A stretch of 64,000 bases of DNA from the NCBI RefSeq assembly GCF_000218895.1, contig NC_015703.1, positions 1,859,501 through 1,923,500 of the forward strand, written 5' to 3'. The notes under the pieces were generated by a model that was given only the letters and a program-made list of their open reading frames with translations, was not told the origin of the DNA and did not search any database. The stretch is from Runella slithyformis DSM 19594. GTDB taxonomy: Bacteria > Bacteroidota > Bacteroidia > Cytophagales > Spirosomataceae. Position 1 is the first letter of the stretch; every line of letters begins with the position of its first letter. Made by a program: the position numbers and the translations under genes. Of the stretch, positions 34,975-43,977 are shown piece by piece.

Positions 34975-36474
34975 TCAATTAAGCCGGTTGGCTTTCCACT
35001 TACTTCTTACGGGTAGTGCCTCAGTTGTACTGCCTGTAACGGGCTTTTTCGACCGTTCCATTAAGTACCCTGTCAGCGCCGCCGCAATGTGCGCTTCCGC
35101 TTCGTCCGGTTCTTTTTTCAGCAGTTCCGGCGTAAAATAATGTTTGACAAAATGCGTATCAAAATTGCCGGACGTAAAGGCCTCATGCAACATTACAAAT
35201 CGACAAAAGCCTAAGGTGGTTTGCACGCCCGAAATGCTGTATTCGTCAATGGCCCGCACCATCTTATCTATCGACTCCTGCCGCGTAGCAGCGTGAGTGA
35301 TCAATTTGGCGATCATCGGATCATAATAAATAGGAATGTCCATGCCCTGTTCAAAGCCATCGTCTACCCGCACACCATTCCCCTGCGGACGAACGTACGT
35401 GTGTAAGGTACCTACATCGGGCAGGAAGTTATTGGACGGATCTTCAGCGTATACCCGAATTTCCATGGCATGTCCATTGATCTTCAGGTCTTCCTGCTTA
35501 ATTTCCAACGTTTTTCCTTCGGCAACATAGATCATTTGCCGTACCAGATCCACCCCGGTGATCATTTCCGAAACGGGATGCTCTACCTGCAAACGAGTGT
35601 TCATTTCCAGAAAATAGAAATTCAATTGATCATCGACAATAAATTCTACCGTGCCGGCCCCATAGTACCCGCATGAGCGCGCCACATCTACGGCGCATTG
35701 CCCCATGGCTTGGCGGATTTCGGGTGTCAGGCACGAAGAAGGAGCCTCTTCCACGACTTTTTGATGACGGCGCTGCACGGAGCATTCGCGTTCAAAGAGA
35801 TGAATAATATTTCCGTGTTGATCTCCTAATACCTGAATCTCCACGTGGCGCGGAGAGGCCACGTATTTTTCGACAAAAACGGCCCCGTTACCAAAAGCAG
35901 AGATAGCCTCACTCACCGCCCGCTCCATCTGCTCGTCAAACTCTTCTTCATTTTCCACGATCCGCATACCTTTGCCACCTCCGCCGGCGCTTGCTTTGAT
36001 CAACACAGGATAACCGATCTGACCCGCAATGATCTTTGCTTCAACCCGATCTTCCACCGCGTCAGGCGTGCCGGGCACCATCGGGATATTATATTTTGCA
36101 ACGGTGCGTTTAGCCGATAATTTATCGCCCATGATCTCAATACTCTCTGCCGACGGTCCAATGAAAATCAGGCCTGCCTCCTTGACCATTTTTGAGAATC
36201 CGGCATTTTCCGACAAAAACCCATAGCCCGGATGAATCGCGTCCACGCCCAGTTGTTTACACACTTCGATGAGTTTATCTCCCCGCAAATACGATTCCGA
36301 AGAAGCGGCGGGACCGATACACACGGCCTCATCGGCATAGCGTACATGCAAAGCCGTACGATCCGGCTCACTGTATACGGCTACGGTTTTGATGCCCATT
36401 TCGCGGGCGGTACGCATCACGCGCAAGGCAATTTCACCTCGGTTGGCAACAAGAATTTTTTTAATGGAAGGCAT
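34975..36474 (-). CDS. accC: biotin carboxylase (acyl-CoA carboxylase subunit)
   Basis: 499 aa. It opens MPSIKKILVANRGEIALRVMRTAREMG, with ATP-grasp elements LIKASAGGGGKGMRIVENEEE and FLEMNTRLQVEHPVSEMITG, and the C-terminal biotin-carboxylase domain near 335-445. It carboxylates biotin on a carrier protein, using ATP and bicarbonate. At 499 aa it is longer than the 445-450 aa AccC of Proteobacteria, with a charged C-terminal tail (KEPDEAEAHIAAALTGYLMERSKK). No biotin carrier gene is adjacent, so it could serve acetyl- or propionyl-CoA carboxylase; the symbol follows the commoner annotation. Confidence 0.85.
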   Translation of the reverse strand: MPSIKKILVANRGEIALRVMRTAREMGIKTVAVYSEPDRTALHVRYADEAVCIGPAASSESYLRGDKLIEVCKQLGVDAIHPGYGFLSENAGFSKMVKEAGLIFIGPSAESIEIMGDKLSAKRTVAKYNIPMVPGTPDAVEDRVEAKIIAGQIGYPVLIKASAGGGGKGMRIVENEEEFDEQMERAVSEAISAFGNGAVFVEKYVASPRHVEIQVLGDQHGNIIHLFERECSVQRRHQKVVEEAPSSCLTPEIRQAMGQCAVDVARSCGYYGAGTVEFIVDDQLNFYFLEMNTRLQVEHPVSEMITGVDLVRQMIYVAEGKTLEIKQEDLKINGHAMEIRVYAEDPSNNFLPDVGTLHTYVRPQGNGVRVDDGFEQGMDIPIYYDPMIAKLITHAATRQESIDKMVRAIDEYSISGVQTTLGFCRFVMLHEAFTSGNFDTHFVKHYFTPELLKKEPDEAEAHIAAALTGYLMERSKKPVTGSTTEALPVRSKWKANRLN

Positions 36475-36630
36475 TGGAAATCATTTGATGATAAAAAAGT
36501 AAATGAGTTATTGCCTATAGAAACAAAACTTACTCACATCTATTGATAACTTTTGGTCTAAAATAAGCACCGAAAGTTACAACATATCGTTTAATGAGTT
36601 AAATTTATATTGGCAAATCACTATAGGTTA

Positions 36631-37139
36631 ATGGGCAACATCATTGGATTATTGAGCATCAGGCTTTTTTGGGGGCAATCAAAGCCTCCTGACTTAAGAA
36701 GTAAGCTTTGTAAAATGGAAGGAAATACAGAGAATTTTGTCACAATCGTCCGATACAACACATACGTTGTTAATTTCTTGGCCGCCTGGTGCAGGCCCTG
36801 CGTAGCTGAAATGCCTTATTTTGAAGAAATTCAACAAAATTGTAAAGGCACAAATGTCCGAGTCAGCATGGATTTTGCTAAAGATTCAACAACGAGGGTG
36901 ATTCCCTTTATACATCAACACCGAATAACCGGAAAAGTATAGGTACCGAATGAACCCGATGCCAACAGTTGGATTGAAAAATCCACCCGGAATGGTCAGG
37001 CGCAATTCCTGCCACATTGATTGTCAACAATCAAAAAAAGAAGAAAGTGTTTTTTGAACAAAAATTAGACTATGGCCGTTTGGTGAAGGAACTCACTGAC
37101 TTTCTGCGATTTTTTAATGGATCAATGTCAAAACAGTAA
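36631..37139 (+). pseudogene. decayed TlpA-like thioredoxin gene
   Basis: The frame from ATG 36631 gives a thioredoxin-like start with an intact-looking active site (VVNFLAAWCRPCVAEMPYFEE). It is then broken by TAG at 36940-36942, after which the same frame continues VPNEPDANSWIEK to about 36981. Reading then jumps frame: WSGAIPATLIVNNQ...VFFEQKLDYGRLVKELTDF runs from 36993 to the TAA at 37137. These pieces follow the order of a normal TlpA-family oxidoreductase, so this is one gene with a nonsense codon and a frameshift. It lies 14 bases upstream of an intact redoxin gene. Confidence 0.85.
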
Positions 37140-37153
37140 TTAACACAGCTAAC

Positions 37154-37795
37154 ATGAAAAAGAAATTTTGGATATCCTTTATTGTAACACTTGTCTTGGG
37201 TACAGTGGTTAGCCTGATGCTTCGGCAAAAGAGCGCCCAGGCCTCTCCGACAGGCTATCCCATCGGAGGCACCGTCGGAGATTTTAAGCTTAAAAATGTG
37301 GACGGAAACGTGGTTTCTTTGGCGGGATACAAAGACAAAAAAGGAGTCATTGTGGTCTTTACCTGTAATCACTGTCCGTTTGCCAAAGCCTACGAAGAGC
37401 GCATCATCGGGTTAGATAAAAAATACGCATCGCAGGGTTTTCCGGTAATAGCCATTAATTCCAATGACGCTGCTGATTACGAAGAAGATTCCTTTGATAA
37501 CATGAAAAAACGATCGCGGGAAAAAGGGTACACCTTTCCATACTTACAGGACGATACACAATCCATTGCAAAATCCTTTGGTGCAACACGCACTCCGCAC
37601 GTTTTTGTACTGCGCAATGACGGAGGAAAATTTACGGTACAATACATCGGTACCATTGATGATAATTATCAGGACCCGGGCGGTGTTACCAAAAGATACG
37701 TAGAAGAGGCGGTTTCCAATATCTTATCCGGCAAACCGGTGGTGGTGACTCAAACCAAAGCCGTCGGTTGTGCCATCGGCTGGAAAGACGCCTGA
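37154..37795 (+). CDS. exported thioredoxin-family redoxin (AhpC/TSA-like)
   Basis: 213 aa with an N-terminal signal or anchor (MKKKFWISFIVTLVLGTVVSLMLR, 1-24). The peroxiredoxin-like fold shows VGDFKLKNVDGNVVSLAGYK, then the active-site region VVVFTCNHCPFAKAYEERI with CNHC, and RTPHVFVLRND (cis-Pro). Members reduce or oxidise thiols in the periplasm. It is the only whole gene left of what was a two-gene cluster with the TlpA pseudogene upstream. Followed by a strong hairpin shared with the glycosyltransferase gene. Confidence 0.88.
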   Translation: MKKKFWISFIVTLVLGTVVSLMLRQKSAQASPTGYPIGGTVGDFKLKNVDGNVVSLAGYKDKKGVIVVFTCNHCPFAKAYEERIIGLDKKYASQGFPVIAINSNDAADYEEDSFDNMKKRSREKGYTFPYLQDDTQSIAKSFGATRTPHVFVLRNDGGKFTVQYIGTIDDNYQDPGGVTKRYVEEAVSNILSGKPVVVTQTKAVGCAIGWKDA

Positions 37796-37819
37796 TAAGT
37801 ACTTTATCTTTATGTATTT

Positions 37820-37862
37820 CTAAACTAAAAGCCCCGAACAAGGTTCGGGGCTTTTAGTTTAG
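37820..37862. terminator. bidirectional terminator overlapping a stop codon
   Basis: Long stem CTAAACTAAAAGCCCCGAAC / GTTCGGGGCTTTTAGTTTAG with a 2-3 base loop; T-rich on both sides. The stop codon of the glycosyltransferase (37859-37861, minus strand) lies inside the stem. Confidence 0.9.
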
Positions 37863-38602
37863 TTTTCTAATAAATTCCACTTCCAAATCCCCAATTTTGC
37901 CAGGCAATAACGGCCTGAAACCACCAAAACACCCAGTCCATACTTCATGCTCCGTTGAAAATTAATGGACGAAGCTTCCTCAAAATACTTGGTTGGACAA
38001 GTCACTTCGGCAATTTCGTAGCCTTTCCAGAAAATCTGCGCGATCATTTCATTGTCGAACACAAAGTCATCATTGCATTTATGGAAAGGAACACTCCGCA
38101 ACACTTCCCCGGAAAAGGCACGATACCCGGTATGGTATTCGGATAGTTTTTGATTCATTAAAATATTTTGAGCGAGAGTCAAAAACCGATTGGCAATGTA
38201 TTTATACATCGGCATCCCTCCTTTCAGCGCACCTTTCCCTAAGATTCTTGAGCCAAATACCACTTGATACAATCCATTGCCAATGATAGAGATCATAGCC
38301 GTCAACAACAACGGAGTGTACTGATAATCAGGGTGAAGCATAATGACAATATCGCCGCCAAGCTCCAATGCTTTGGAGTAGCAGGTTTTCTGATTCCCGC
38401 CGTACCCTTTGTTTTGATCATGGCGAATCACGTGCTTAATTCCCAACCTTTCCGCTACTTCGATGGTATTGTCGGGGCTGGCATCATCGACCAGTATCAC
38501 CTCGTCCACCAGCTCAAAGGGTATTTCAAGGTACGTTTTTTCGAGGGTAAGCGATGCCTTGTAAGCGGGCATCACTATAATTACTTTCTTGTCTTTATAC
38601 AT
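37859..38602 (-). CDS. family 2 glycosyltransferase (polyprenyl-phosphate sugar transferase-like)
   Basis: 247 aa from ATG 38602 (MYKDKKVIIVMPAYKASLTLE); seven upstream codons look non-conserved. GT-A motifs: VDDASPDNTIEVAERLG, and a second acidic motif DIVIMLHPDYQYTP. It lacks the C-terminal membrane anchor of some dolichyl-phosphate-mannose synthase relatives; ITRYKGYEIAEVTCPTKYFEEASSI is the typical end of this soluble group. The product transfers a sugar, probably to a lipid carrier, on the cytosolic face of the membrane. Monocistronic. Confidence 0.88.
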   Translation of the reverse strand: MYKDKKVIIVMPAYKASLTLEKTYLEIPFELVDEVILVDDASPDNTIEVAERLGIKHVIRHDQNKGYGGNQKTCYSKALELGGDIVIMLHPDYQYTPLLLTAMISIIGNGLYQVVFGSRILGKGALKGGMPMYKYIANRFLTLAQNILMNQKLSEYHTGYRAFSGEVLRSVPFHKCNDDFVFDNEMIAQIFWKGYEIAEVTCPTKYFEEASSINFQRSMKYGLGVLVVSGRYCLAKLGIWKWNLLEN

Positions 38603-38658
38603 ACATTCTATTTCACAGCTCAACGTTTATGAATTGTGAACCGGCAAAATTAGTGCTA

Positions 38659-40776
38659 TCAGACAGTATTTCCAATCTCTAAGGAAACTTCAACCTGTAC
38701 GGGCACTCCCACAAAAACGGCATTGCCCGTCAATTCATCAATGACCATCTCATCCGTTAAATCATTTACACTTACGCCGGCATGCGATTGTGCCACTGAA
38801 AGTTGAATGGCATCACGATTATGCCCGTAGCCATGAGGCAGGCACACCGTTCCCTGCATGACCTTGTCCGTAATTTCCACCGGCACCTCTACCTGCCCCA
38901 CTCTCGAACGTACGCTGACGATATCCTTCTGTGAAACAGCACGTTTGAGCGCATCCTCTGGATGCATCATCAAAGTACATCGATTACGCCCTTTGACGAG
39001 ACGCTTTGAATTATGCAGCCACGAATTATTATCCCGTAAATGTCGGCGATTGGTCAGTAACAAATCAAATTCATTGGTGGCAAGGCGTTCATACAGTACC
39101 TTTTTGACACGCTTCATGTCTTTGTTTAAAAGCGCCGGTGCCAGGTGAATTTTTTTATCCGATGTCAGTAAACGATGGGGCAAAGCAGGCCGCAGCGGAC
39201 CCAGATCAAGCCCATGAGGGTATTGGCGGAGTTGGTCCAGGCTTAACTGATAACTGCTATGACGCAAACCCAGATCGACTTTAGCGTGCGGGTCCTGCGG
39301 TACCGGAAGCACCCCGGTCGAATCTTCTCCGGAAAGGCGTGCGGTGAGTTCCTGAAAAATTTCCCAGTCATACTTTGCATCTTCTTTTTTGGGAAACAGC
39401 GGTTCCGAAAAACGGGCAACGTTTCTCACTGCCAATGCATTAAATGTCAAATCATAGTGGGCCACTTCCAGGCCCGTAGCCGGCGGCAGAATGTAATGCG
39501 CATGACGTGTGGTTTCGTTGACATAAATATCAATGGCCACCATCAGTTCCAGGCTTTCTAAGGCACTGTCTAACTGACGGCCGTTGGGCGTTGATAAAAT
39601 CGGGTTGCCGCAGCTGGTGATCAAGGCCCTGATCTGTCCCTCGCCTGCGGTCAGGATCTCTTCGGCCAAAACCGAAACAGGCAACTCTCCCATAAACTCC
39701 GGCAAGCCGCGTACACGACTTCGGTGACGGTCGTACTTATCGTATGCGCCTTTTATGTTTGCCAATATATCAACCGCAGGATGGGTAAACATGGCAGTGC
39801 CGGCTCGGTCAATGTTTCCGGTCACTACGTTCAAGGCATTTAACAGCCATTGACAAGCACCTCCAAATGCCTGCATCGAAAGCCCCACCCTCCCATAAGC
39901 AACGGCTGAAGGAGCATTGGCAAACGCACGTGCCAAGCTTCTGATGGAATCGGCGGCAATACCCGTTTGAGACTGTACTTTTTCCGGCAAAAACTCCGAT
40001 GAAATAGCTCTCAATTCATCCAACCCGGTCACAAAAACGGGGGCTTTCTCCAACTTCTCTTCAAAAATCACCTGCAACATAGCCAACAATAAAAACACAT
40101 CCGTACCGGGACGAATAAAGTGATGCTCATCGGCTTTGGCGGCAGTTTCGGTAAAACGCGGGTCAATCACCACCACCTTTCCTCCCCGTTGCTGAATGGC
40201 TTTCAAACGATTGGCCACATCGGGTGCCGTCATCAGACTTCCGTTGGAAGCAATGGGATTGCCCCCCATGATAAGCCAAAAGTCCGTACGATCAATATCG
40301 GGAATGGGCAACAGGAATGGATGACCAAACATTTGCCAGGCCGCAAAATGATGCGGTAACTGATCTACGGAAGTAGCCGAATAAATATTTTTAGTTTTCA
40401 ACGCCCTCATCAGTCCTGTTCCGGACAGATAGGTTCCCGAATTATGCACTGAAGGGTTACCTGCATACATCCCAACGGCATGGTTGCCATGAAGGGACTG
40501 AAGCGCTTTCAGCTTAGCGGTAATCTCCTCAAAGGCTTCTACCCAGGATATGGCTGTCCAGCCCGCTTCGGTACGTTTCAACGGTGACGTAAGGCGGTTT
40601 GGATCTTCATATATATCCTTCAAAGCCAATGCTTTAGGACAAATATGCCCTCGGCTGAAGGGGTCATTTTTATCACCATTAATGGTTACTACTGTATTTT
40701 CTGAATAGGTAATCTCCAGTCCGCAAATGGCTTCACATAAATTGCAGGCTCGGTAATGAATACTATGATTTGTCAT
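38659..40776 (-). CDS. molybdopterin-dependent oxidoreductase catalytic subunit
   Basis: 705 aa from ATG 40776 (MTNHSIHYRACNLCEAICGLEI); upstream codons are ignored. The N-terminal [4Fe-4S] ligands are Cys11, Cys14, Cys18 and Cys46. Molybdopterin motifs follow: SATSVDQLPHHFAAWQMFG, LIMGGNPIASNGSL, IDPRFTETAAKAD and the C-terminal molydopterin-binding domain with CLPHGYGHN near residue 630. No Cys or Sec in the place of the usual Mo ligand was identified by eye. No signal peptide, so cytosolic, and no partner subunit (iron-sulfur or membrane) is next to it. Formate-dehydrogenase-like or another anaerobic dehydrogenase role; the substrate is unknown. Confidence 0.9.
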   Translation of the reverse strand: MTNHSIHYRACNLCEAICGLEITYSENTVVTINGDKNDPFSRGHICPKALALKDIYEDPNRLTSPLKRTEAGWTAISWVEAFEEITAKLKALQSLHGNHAVGMYAGNPSVHNSGTYLSGTGLMRALKTKNIYSATSVDQLPHHFAAWQMFGHPFLLPIPDIDRTDFWLIMGGNPIASNGSLMTAPDVANRLKAIQQRGGKVVVIDPRFTETAAKADEHHFIRPGTDVFLLLAMLQVIFEEKLEKAPVFVTGLDELRAISSEFLPEKVQSQTGIAADSIRSLARAFANAPSAVAYGRVGLSMQAFGGACQWLLNALNVVTGNIDRAGTAMFTHPAVDILANIKGAYDKYDRHRSRVRGLPEFMGELPVSVLAEEILTAGEGQIRALITSCGNPILSTPNGRQLDSALESLELMVAIDIYVNETTRHAHYILPPATGLEVAHYDLTFNALAVRNVARFSEPLFPKKEDAKYDWEIFQELTARLSGEDSTGVLPVPQDPHAKVDLGLRHSSYQLSLDQLRQYPHGLDLGPLRPALPHRLLTSDKKIHLAPALLNKDMKRVKKVLYERLATNEFDLLLTNRRHLRDNNSWLHNSKRLVKGRNRCTLMMHPEDALKRAVSQKDIVSVRSRVGQVEVPVEITDKVMQGTVCLPHGYGHNRDAIQLSVAQSHAGVSVNDLTDEMVIDELTGNAVFVGVPVQVEVSLEIGNTV

Positions 40777-40928
40777 GTTTTTAGCTTGTTTGGTGCAATT
40801 TATCGAATTTTCCAATGCCAATTTCAAGGGAAGAACTTAAAAACCCACAAACAGATAACCAACTGTAAATGAGTGAATTATTTTTTATCCATACTTTTAC
40901 ATGATAACTTCTTTTTTGAGATACTTTT

Positions 40929-40955
40929 TTGATTTTCAAAAAGTTACTATCTTTG
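40929..40955 (+). promoter_or_regulatory. promoter of the L31B gene
   Basis: TATCTTTG at 40948-40955 is an exact -7 box (TAnnTTTG). TTG at 40929-40931 is 16 bases upstream, slightly shorter than the usual -33 spacing. Start codon at 41006. Confidence 0.6.
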
Positions 40956-41005
40956 CGTCCCGTTTTAGAAAAAGCACTATAACATCATAAATAGTTGATA
41001 CAGAA

Positions 41006-41248
41006 ATGAAAAAGGGCATTCATCCGGATTACAGAGAGGTAGTTTTTTGGGATTTGTCGAGCGATCACAAATTCATTACGCGTTCATGCGCTCCTACCAA
41101 AGAAACCATTGATTTCGAAGGCAAAAACTATCCTGTTTACAAAGTGGAAGTAAGTTCAGAATCTCACCCATTCTATACCGGCAAAAACACTTTGATTGAC
41201 ACCACAGGTCGTGTTGATAAATTCTTCAAAAAGTACGGCAAGAAGTAA
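41006..41248 (+). CDS. rpmE2: type B 50S ribosomal protein L31
   Basis: 80 aa ([23 protein letters not shown]). The zinc-binding CxxC of type A L31 is absent: only one Cys is present, and the spacing fits type B with its longer middle. L31 sits at the subunit interface of the ribosome. In many bacteria the type B copy is induced by zinc starvation; here it seems to be a housekeeping gene with its own promoter and terminator. Confidence 0.95.
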   Translation: MKKGIHPDYREVVFWDLSSDHKFITRSCAPTKETIDFEGKNYPVYKVEVSSESHPFYTGKNTLIDTTGRVDKFFKKYGKK

Positions 41249-41280
41249 TTATTCGTCGCTTTTTGATTTAGTTGGAAATC

Positions 41281-41324
41281 AAAAAAAGCGGTAAATTGTC
41301 CTTAGGCAGTTTACCGCTTTTTTT
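41281..41324. terminator. bidirectional terminator
   Basis: Perfect 15-bp stem AAAAAAAGCGGTAAA / TTTACCGCTTTTTTT. The stop codon of the convergent LysE gene (41323-41325) overlaps its right arm. Confidence 0.9.
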
Positions 41325-41952
41325 AGTGTATGAGCTTGAAGAACTGTAGGGCAGCCATCCCCAAAAAGAGCCAACCCAATGCTTTGGTAAGATTTACCTG
41401 ACCTAATTGTTGGAGTATCTGCTCTCGGTAACGGCCTGTAAGATACGCAACCCCGAACAGTAATCCCCAAGCTCCCAAAACAGCTCCCGCTACAAAGGCG
41501 ATCTGTTCTTCAGGATGCTGAACTTTCAATGGCGGATAGCCCTGAAATTGCACCAGAATAAACAGCCAATAGGGGAAAAGCTGGGGGTTAAAAATGGCCA
41601 GGGTAAACCCTTTCACGACATGGGAATGATTGGCAATAGCGGTAGTTTTAGAGGTTGTCTGCTGAGAAGAACGCAATACGAAAACACCTATCATAATAAG
41701 GGCCGGTACAGAAGCCCACTCCATGATCCGCCAAATGTGCGGGTTTTGATCAAGCCACATGCCTGTCCATACTGCCGCTGCTGCATAAAACAATTCAGGG
41801 ATGCATCCTCCCAACGCCACTAATAGCCCGTCCCTAAACCGGCGCTGTAGTACCGTTTGAATTACTGTAATATTCACCGGCCCAATCTGTATTGACCCCA
41901 CAAAACTGATTACTGCTGCGGCCAGTAGAATAAGAATGGGTTTTTCCATCAT
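41323..41952 (-). CDS. LysE-family amino-acid exporter-like protein
   Basis: 209 aa with six membrane helices. Opens MMEKPILILLAAAVISFVGSIQIGPVNITVIQTVLQ, where GPVN is the LysE/RhtB motif; VKGFTLAIFNPQLFPYW matches the conserved FxxxNPxxxxFW segment. The family exports amino acids or small metabolites. A second Met precedes the chosen start by one codon; either may be used. The upstream SDR gene ends 29 bases from this start on the same strand. Confidence 0.88.
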   Translation of the reverse strand: MMEKPILILLAAAVISFVGSIQIGPVNITVIQTVLQRRFRDGLLVALGGCIPELFYAAAAVWTGMWLDQNPHIWRIMEWASVPALIMIGVFVLRSSQQTTSKTTAIANHSHVVKGFTLAIFNPQLFPYWLFILVQFQGYPPLKVQHPEEQIAFVAGAVLGAWGLLFGVAYLTGRYREQILQQLGQVNLTKALGWLFLGMAALQFFKLIH

Positions 41953-41981
41953 TGATTAATCCACAATCACCCCTTACAGTT

Positions 41982-42749
41982 TTACCTCTCGTAAGGTGAC
42001 GGGCTCACCGCCGTCCACCCTCCGTCTACCACCAGCGATTGTCCCGTTATGTGACCTGCCTTGGGAGAAACCAAAAATAATGCTGCGTGGGCAATGTCAC
42101 GTACTGTAGCCGGGCGTCCGATAGGCGTGATACGTCCCCACGTTTTTTCATATTCGGCATCCTCTGCCGTTCGTTCGGTCATAGTGGCACCGGGAGCCAC
42201 GGCATTGATGGTAATTCCGTAGGGAGATAGCTCTATCACTAAACTTTTTGCCAACATTTCAAGAGCCGCTTTGGTCATACCGTACGCAGCCAGAAATTGG
42301 TGCGCCTGATGCCCCGTTACAGAAGACATTAACAGTACGCGCCCGCCGGTTCCCTGTATTCGCATTTGACGCGCAGCCGCCTGCGTTAGGAAGAAGCTTC
42401 CGCGAAGGTTTAAGTCCAGTAATTGTTGCAGGGATTCAGGCGTATAGTCAAAGAAGTCACCAAAGGTGGTAATACCCGCATTGGCAATGATGATCGTGAG
42501 TTTACCAAACACGTTTACCGCTTCATTGACCATTTTGCGTACAAAATCTACTTGGGCGGCATCTCCACTGTAAGCAATACACCTGCCCCCTTCCGATCCG
42601 ATTAACTCAACTGCTTTTTCCGTTAATTCTTTATCTAAGTCATTAAGCAGAACTGACGCGCCCTGCTCCGCCAACTGCCGGGCAATTTCCAGACCTATTC
42701 CCTGGCCGGCACCCGTCACGATAGCAACCTGTTCTTTAAATTCTAACAT
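41982..42749 (-). CDS. short-chain dehydrogenase/reductase
   Basis: 255 aa. Classical SDR marks: TGAGQGIGLEIA for NAD(P)H binding, the Asp in LLNDLDKE favouring NAD(H), NAG in IIIANAGITTFG, and the active site Ser-Tyr-Lys in LLMSSVTGHQAHQFLAAYGMTKAALEM. The C-terminal IDGGWTAVSPSP-like ending (VVDGGWTAVSP) is typical of FabG-like enzymes. Substrate unknown. It lies between the symporter gene (17 bases upstream) and the LysE-like gene, and may form a three-gene operon with them. Confidence 0.92.
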   Translation of the reverse strand: MLEFKEQVAIVTGAGQGIGLEIARQLAEQGASVLLNDLDKELTEKAVELIGSEGGRCIAYSGDAAQVDFVRKMVNEAVNVFGKLTIIIANAGITTFGDFFDYTPESLQQLLDLNLRGSFFLTQAAARQMRIQGTGGRVLLMSSVTGHQAHQFLAAYGMTKAALEMLAKSLVIELSPYGITINAVAPGATMTERTAEDAEYEKTWGRITPIGRPATVRDIAHAALFLVSPKAGHITGQSLVVDGGWTAVSPSPYER

Positions 42750-42766
42750 CAGTACGTAGTCCTTAA

Positions 42767-43702
42767 TTAGTTTGCAGATGAATCAACGGTAGGCTTCTTA
42801 CTCCACCAACTGGCCAACAATGAACCTGTTATGTTCATGATAGGACCAAAAAGTGCCGGTGCAAGACCTACAGTGGCCACTTTTCCCATTTGAAGCGCGA
42901 TACCCGACGCTAATCCACCGTTTTGTAACCCTACTTCTATGGCCACGGTACGACAATCCTGCTCAGGCAATTTCATTGCTCTGGCGCTCCAATACCCTAA
43001 TAAATAGCCGCTAAGATTATGGACTAATGTACAAAGAACCAATACCCCTCCTACTTTTAGGAGACTGTCTCGACCCGCAGCCGTGATGATGCAAATAATC
43101 AGGGCAATCCCCGTCATTGAAACCAATGGCATGTATTTATTTAAGAACTCCGCTTGATTTCTAAAAAGTTTATTGACTAACAATCCGATACCAATGGGTA
43201 AAATAATGATTTTAAGAATCTCAATCATCATTTTAAAGAAATCTACCTCAATAAAGGCCCCACCCAATAGCTTCATCAGTAAGGGTGTCAAAATGGGGGC
43301 CAATAAAGTAGCACAGGAAGTGATGGTAAGTGATAATGCTACATTTGCTTTTGCAATATACGCCATGACATTAGAAGCCAGACCGCTGGGTGAACACCCG
43401 ATCAAAATGACCCCTGCGGCAATTTCCGGAGGTAAATTGAAACTTGTTGCCAACGTATAGCCAATAAACGGCATAATGGTAAATTGACAAATCAATCCTA
43501 TTACTACACTCTTTGGCGATTTTACCACAGCCTCAAAATCTTTAGGACTCATGGTGGTTCCCATTCCAAACATAATAATTTGCAGCAGCGGTACAATCAA
43601 CGTTTTCAGTTGAAATCCTCCGATTTGAGTGAAAAAAGTCGGAAAGATCATAGCTATCGTGGCCGCCACTATGATCGAAAAAGTGTATAGGTAACTTTTC
43701 AT
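42767..43702 (-). CDS. bile acid:sodium symporter-family (BASS) transporter
   Basis: 311 aa with about ten helices in two repeats. Family marks: FGMGTTMSPKDFEAVVKSPKSVVIGLICQF, GVILIGCSPSGLASNVMAYIAKANVALSL, and AIEVGLQNGGLASGIALQMGK near the end. BASS proteins move organic anions with Na+ in the inner membrane; keto-acids such as pyruvate or pantoate are known substrates. Close spacing (17 bases) to the SDR gene suggests a shared metabolite. Upstream of it is a 275-base gap holding only the carA terminator and AT-rich DNA. Confidence 0.9.
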   Translation of the reverse strand: MKSYLYTFSIIVAATIAMIFPTFFTQIGGFQLKTLIVPLLQIIMFGMGTTMSPKDFEAVVKSPKSVVIGLICQFTIMPFIGYTLATSFNLPPEIAAGVILIGCSPSGLASNVMAYIAKANVALSLTITSCATLLAPILTPLLMKLLGGAFIEVDFFKMMIEILKIIILPIGIGLLVNKLFRNQAEFLNKYMPLVSMTGIALIICIITAAGRDSLLKVGGVLVLCTLVHNLSGYLLGYWSARAMKLPEQDCRTVAIEVGLQNGGLASGIALQMGKVATVGLAPALFGPIMNITGSLLASWWSKKPTVDSSAN

Positions 43703-43910
43703 TCGTTAAATAAATAGGTCTGAGGTTTATCGGAAAAGAATGAGAAGCCTCAGTTTATCCCATGTTGATGAAAAGCTAACTCCTAAAATACCCAAAAAGT
43801 ACTTTATAAAGTATAGGGATAAATTTCTAAAGCTATAGGCACAAAAGTATTGAAACATCTAAAAATACTGACAGTGGGCTTCACAAAGCGCACAACCCGT
43901 TTATTCCTAC

Positions 43911-43958
43911 AAAAAGCAAAAGCTTCTCACCACGAGTGGCGAGAAGCTTTTGCTTTTT
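43911..43958 (-). terminator. intrinsic terminator of carA
   Basis: Very long stem AAAAAGCAAAAGCTTCTC / GAGAAGCTTTTGCTTTTT, with a further CCAC/GTGG pairing inside the loop. It lies 20 bases past the carA stop, and T-tracts exist on both strands. Confidence 0.9.
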
Positions 43959-43977
43959 GTATATGTGCGCCAACTCT

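Noticed and set aside
36610-36942. Functional 110-aa thioredoxin
   Set aside because: The downstream sequence still encodes the rest of the TlpA family protein in two further pieces, so the stop is a lesion and not a natural end.
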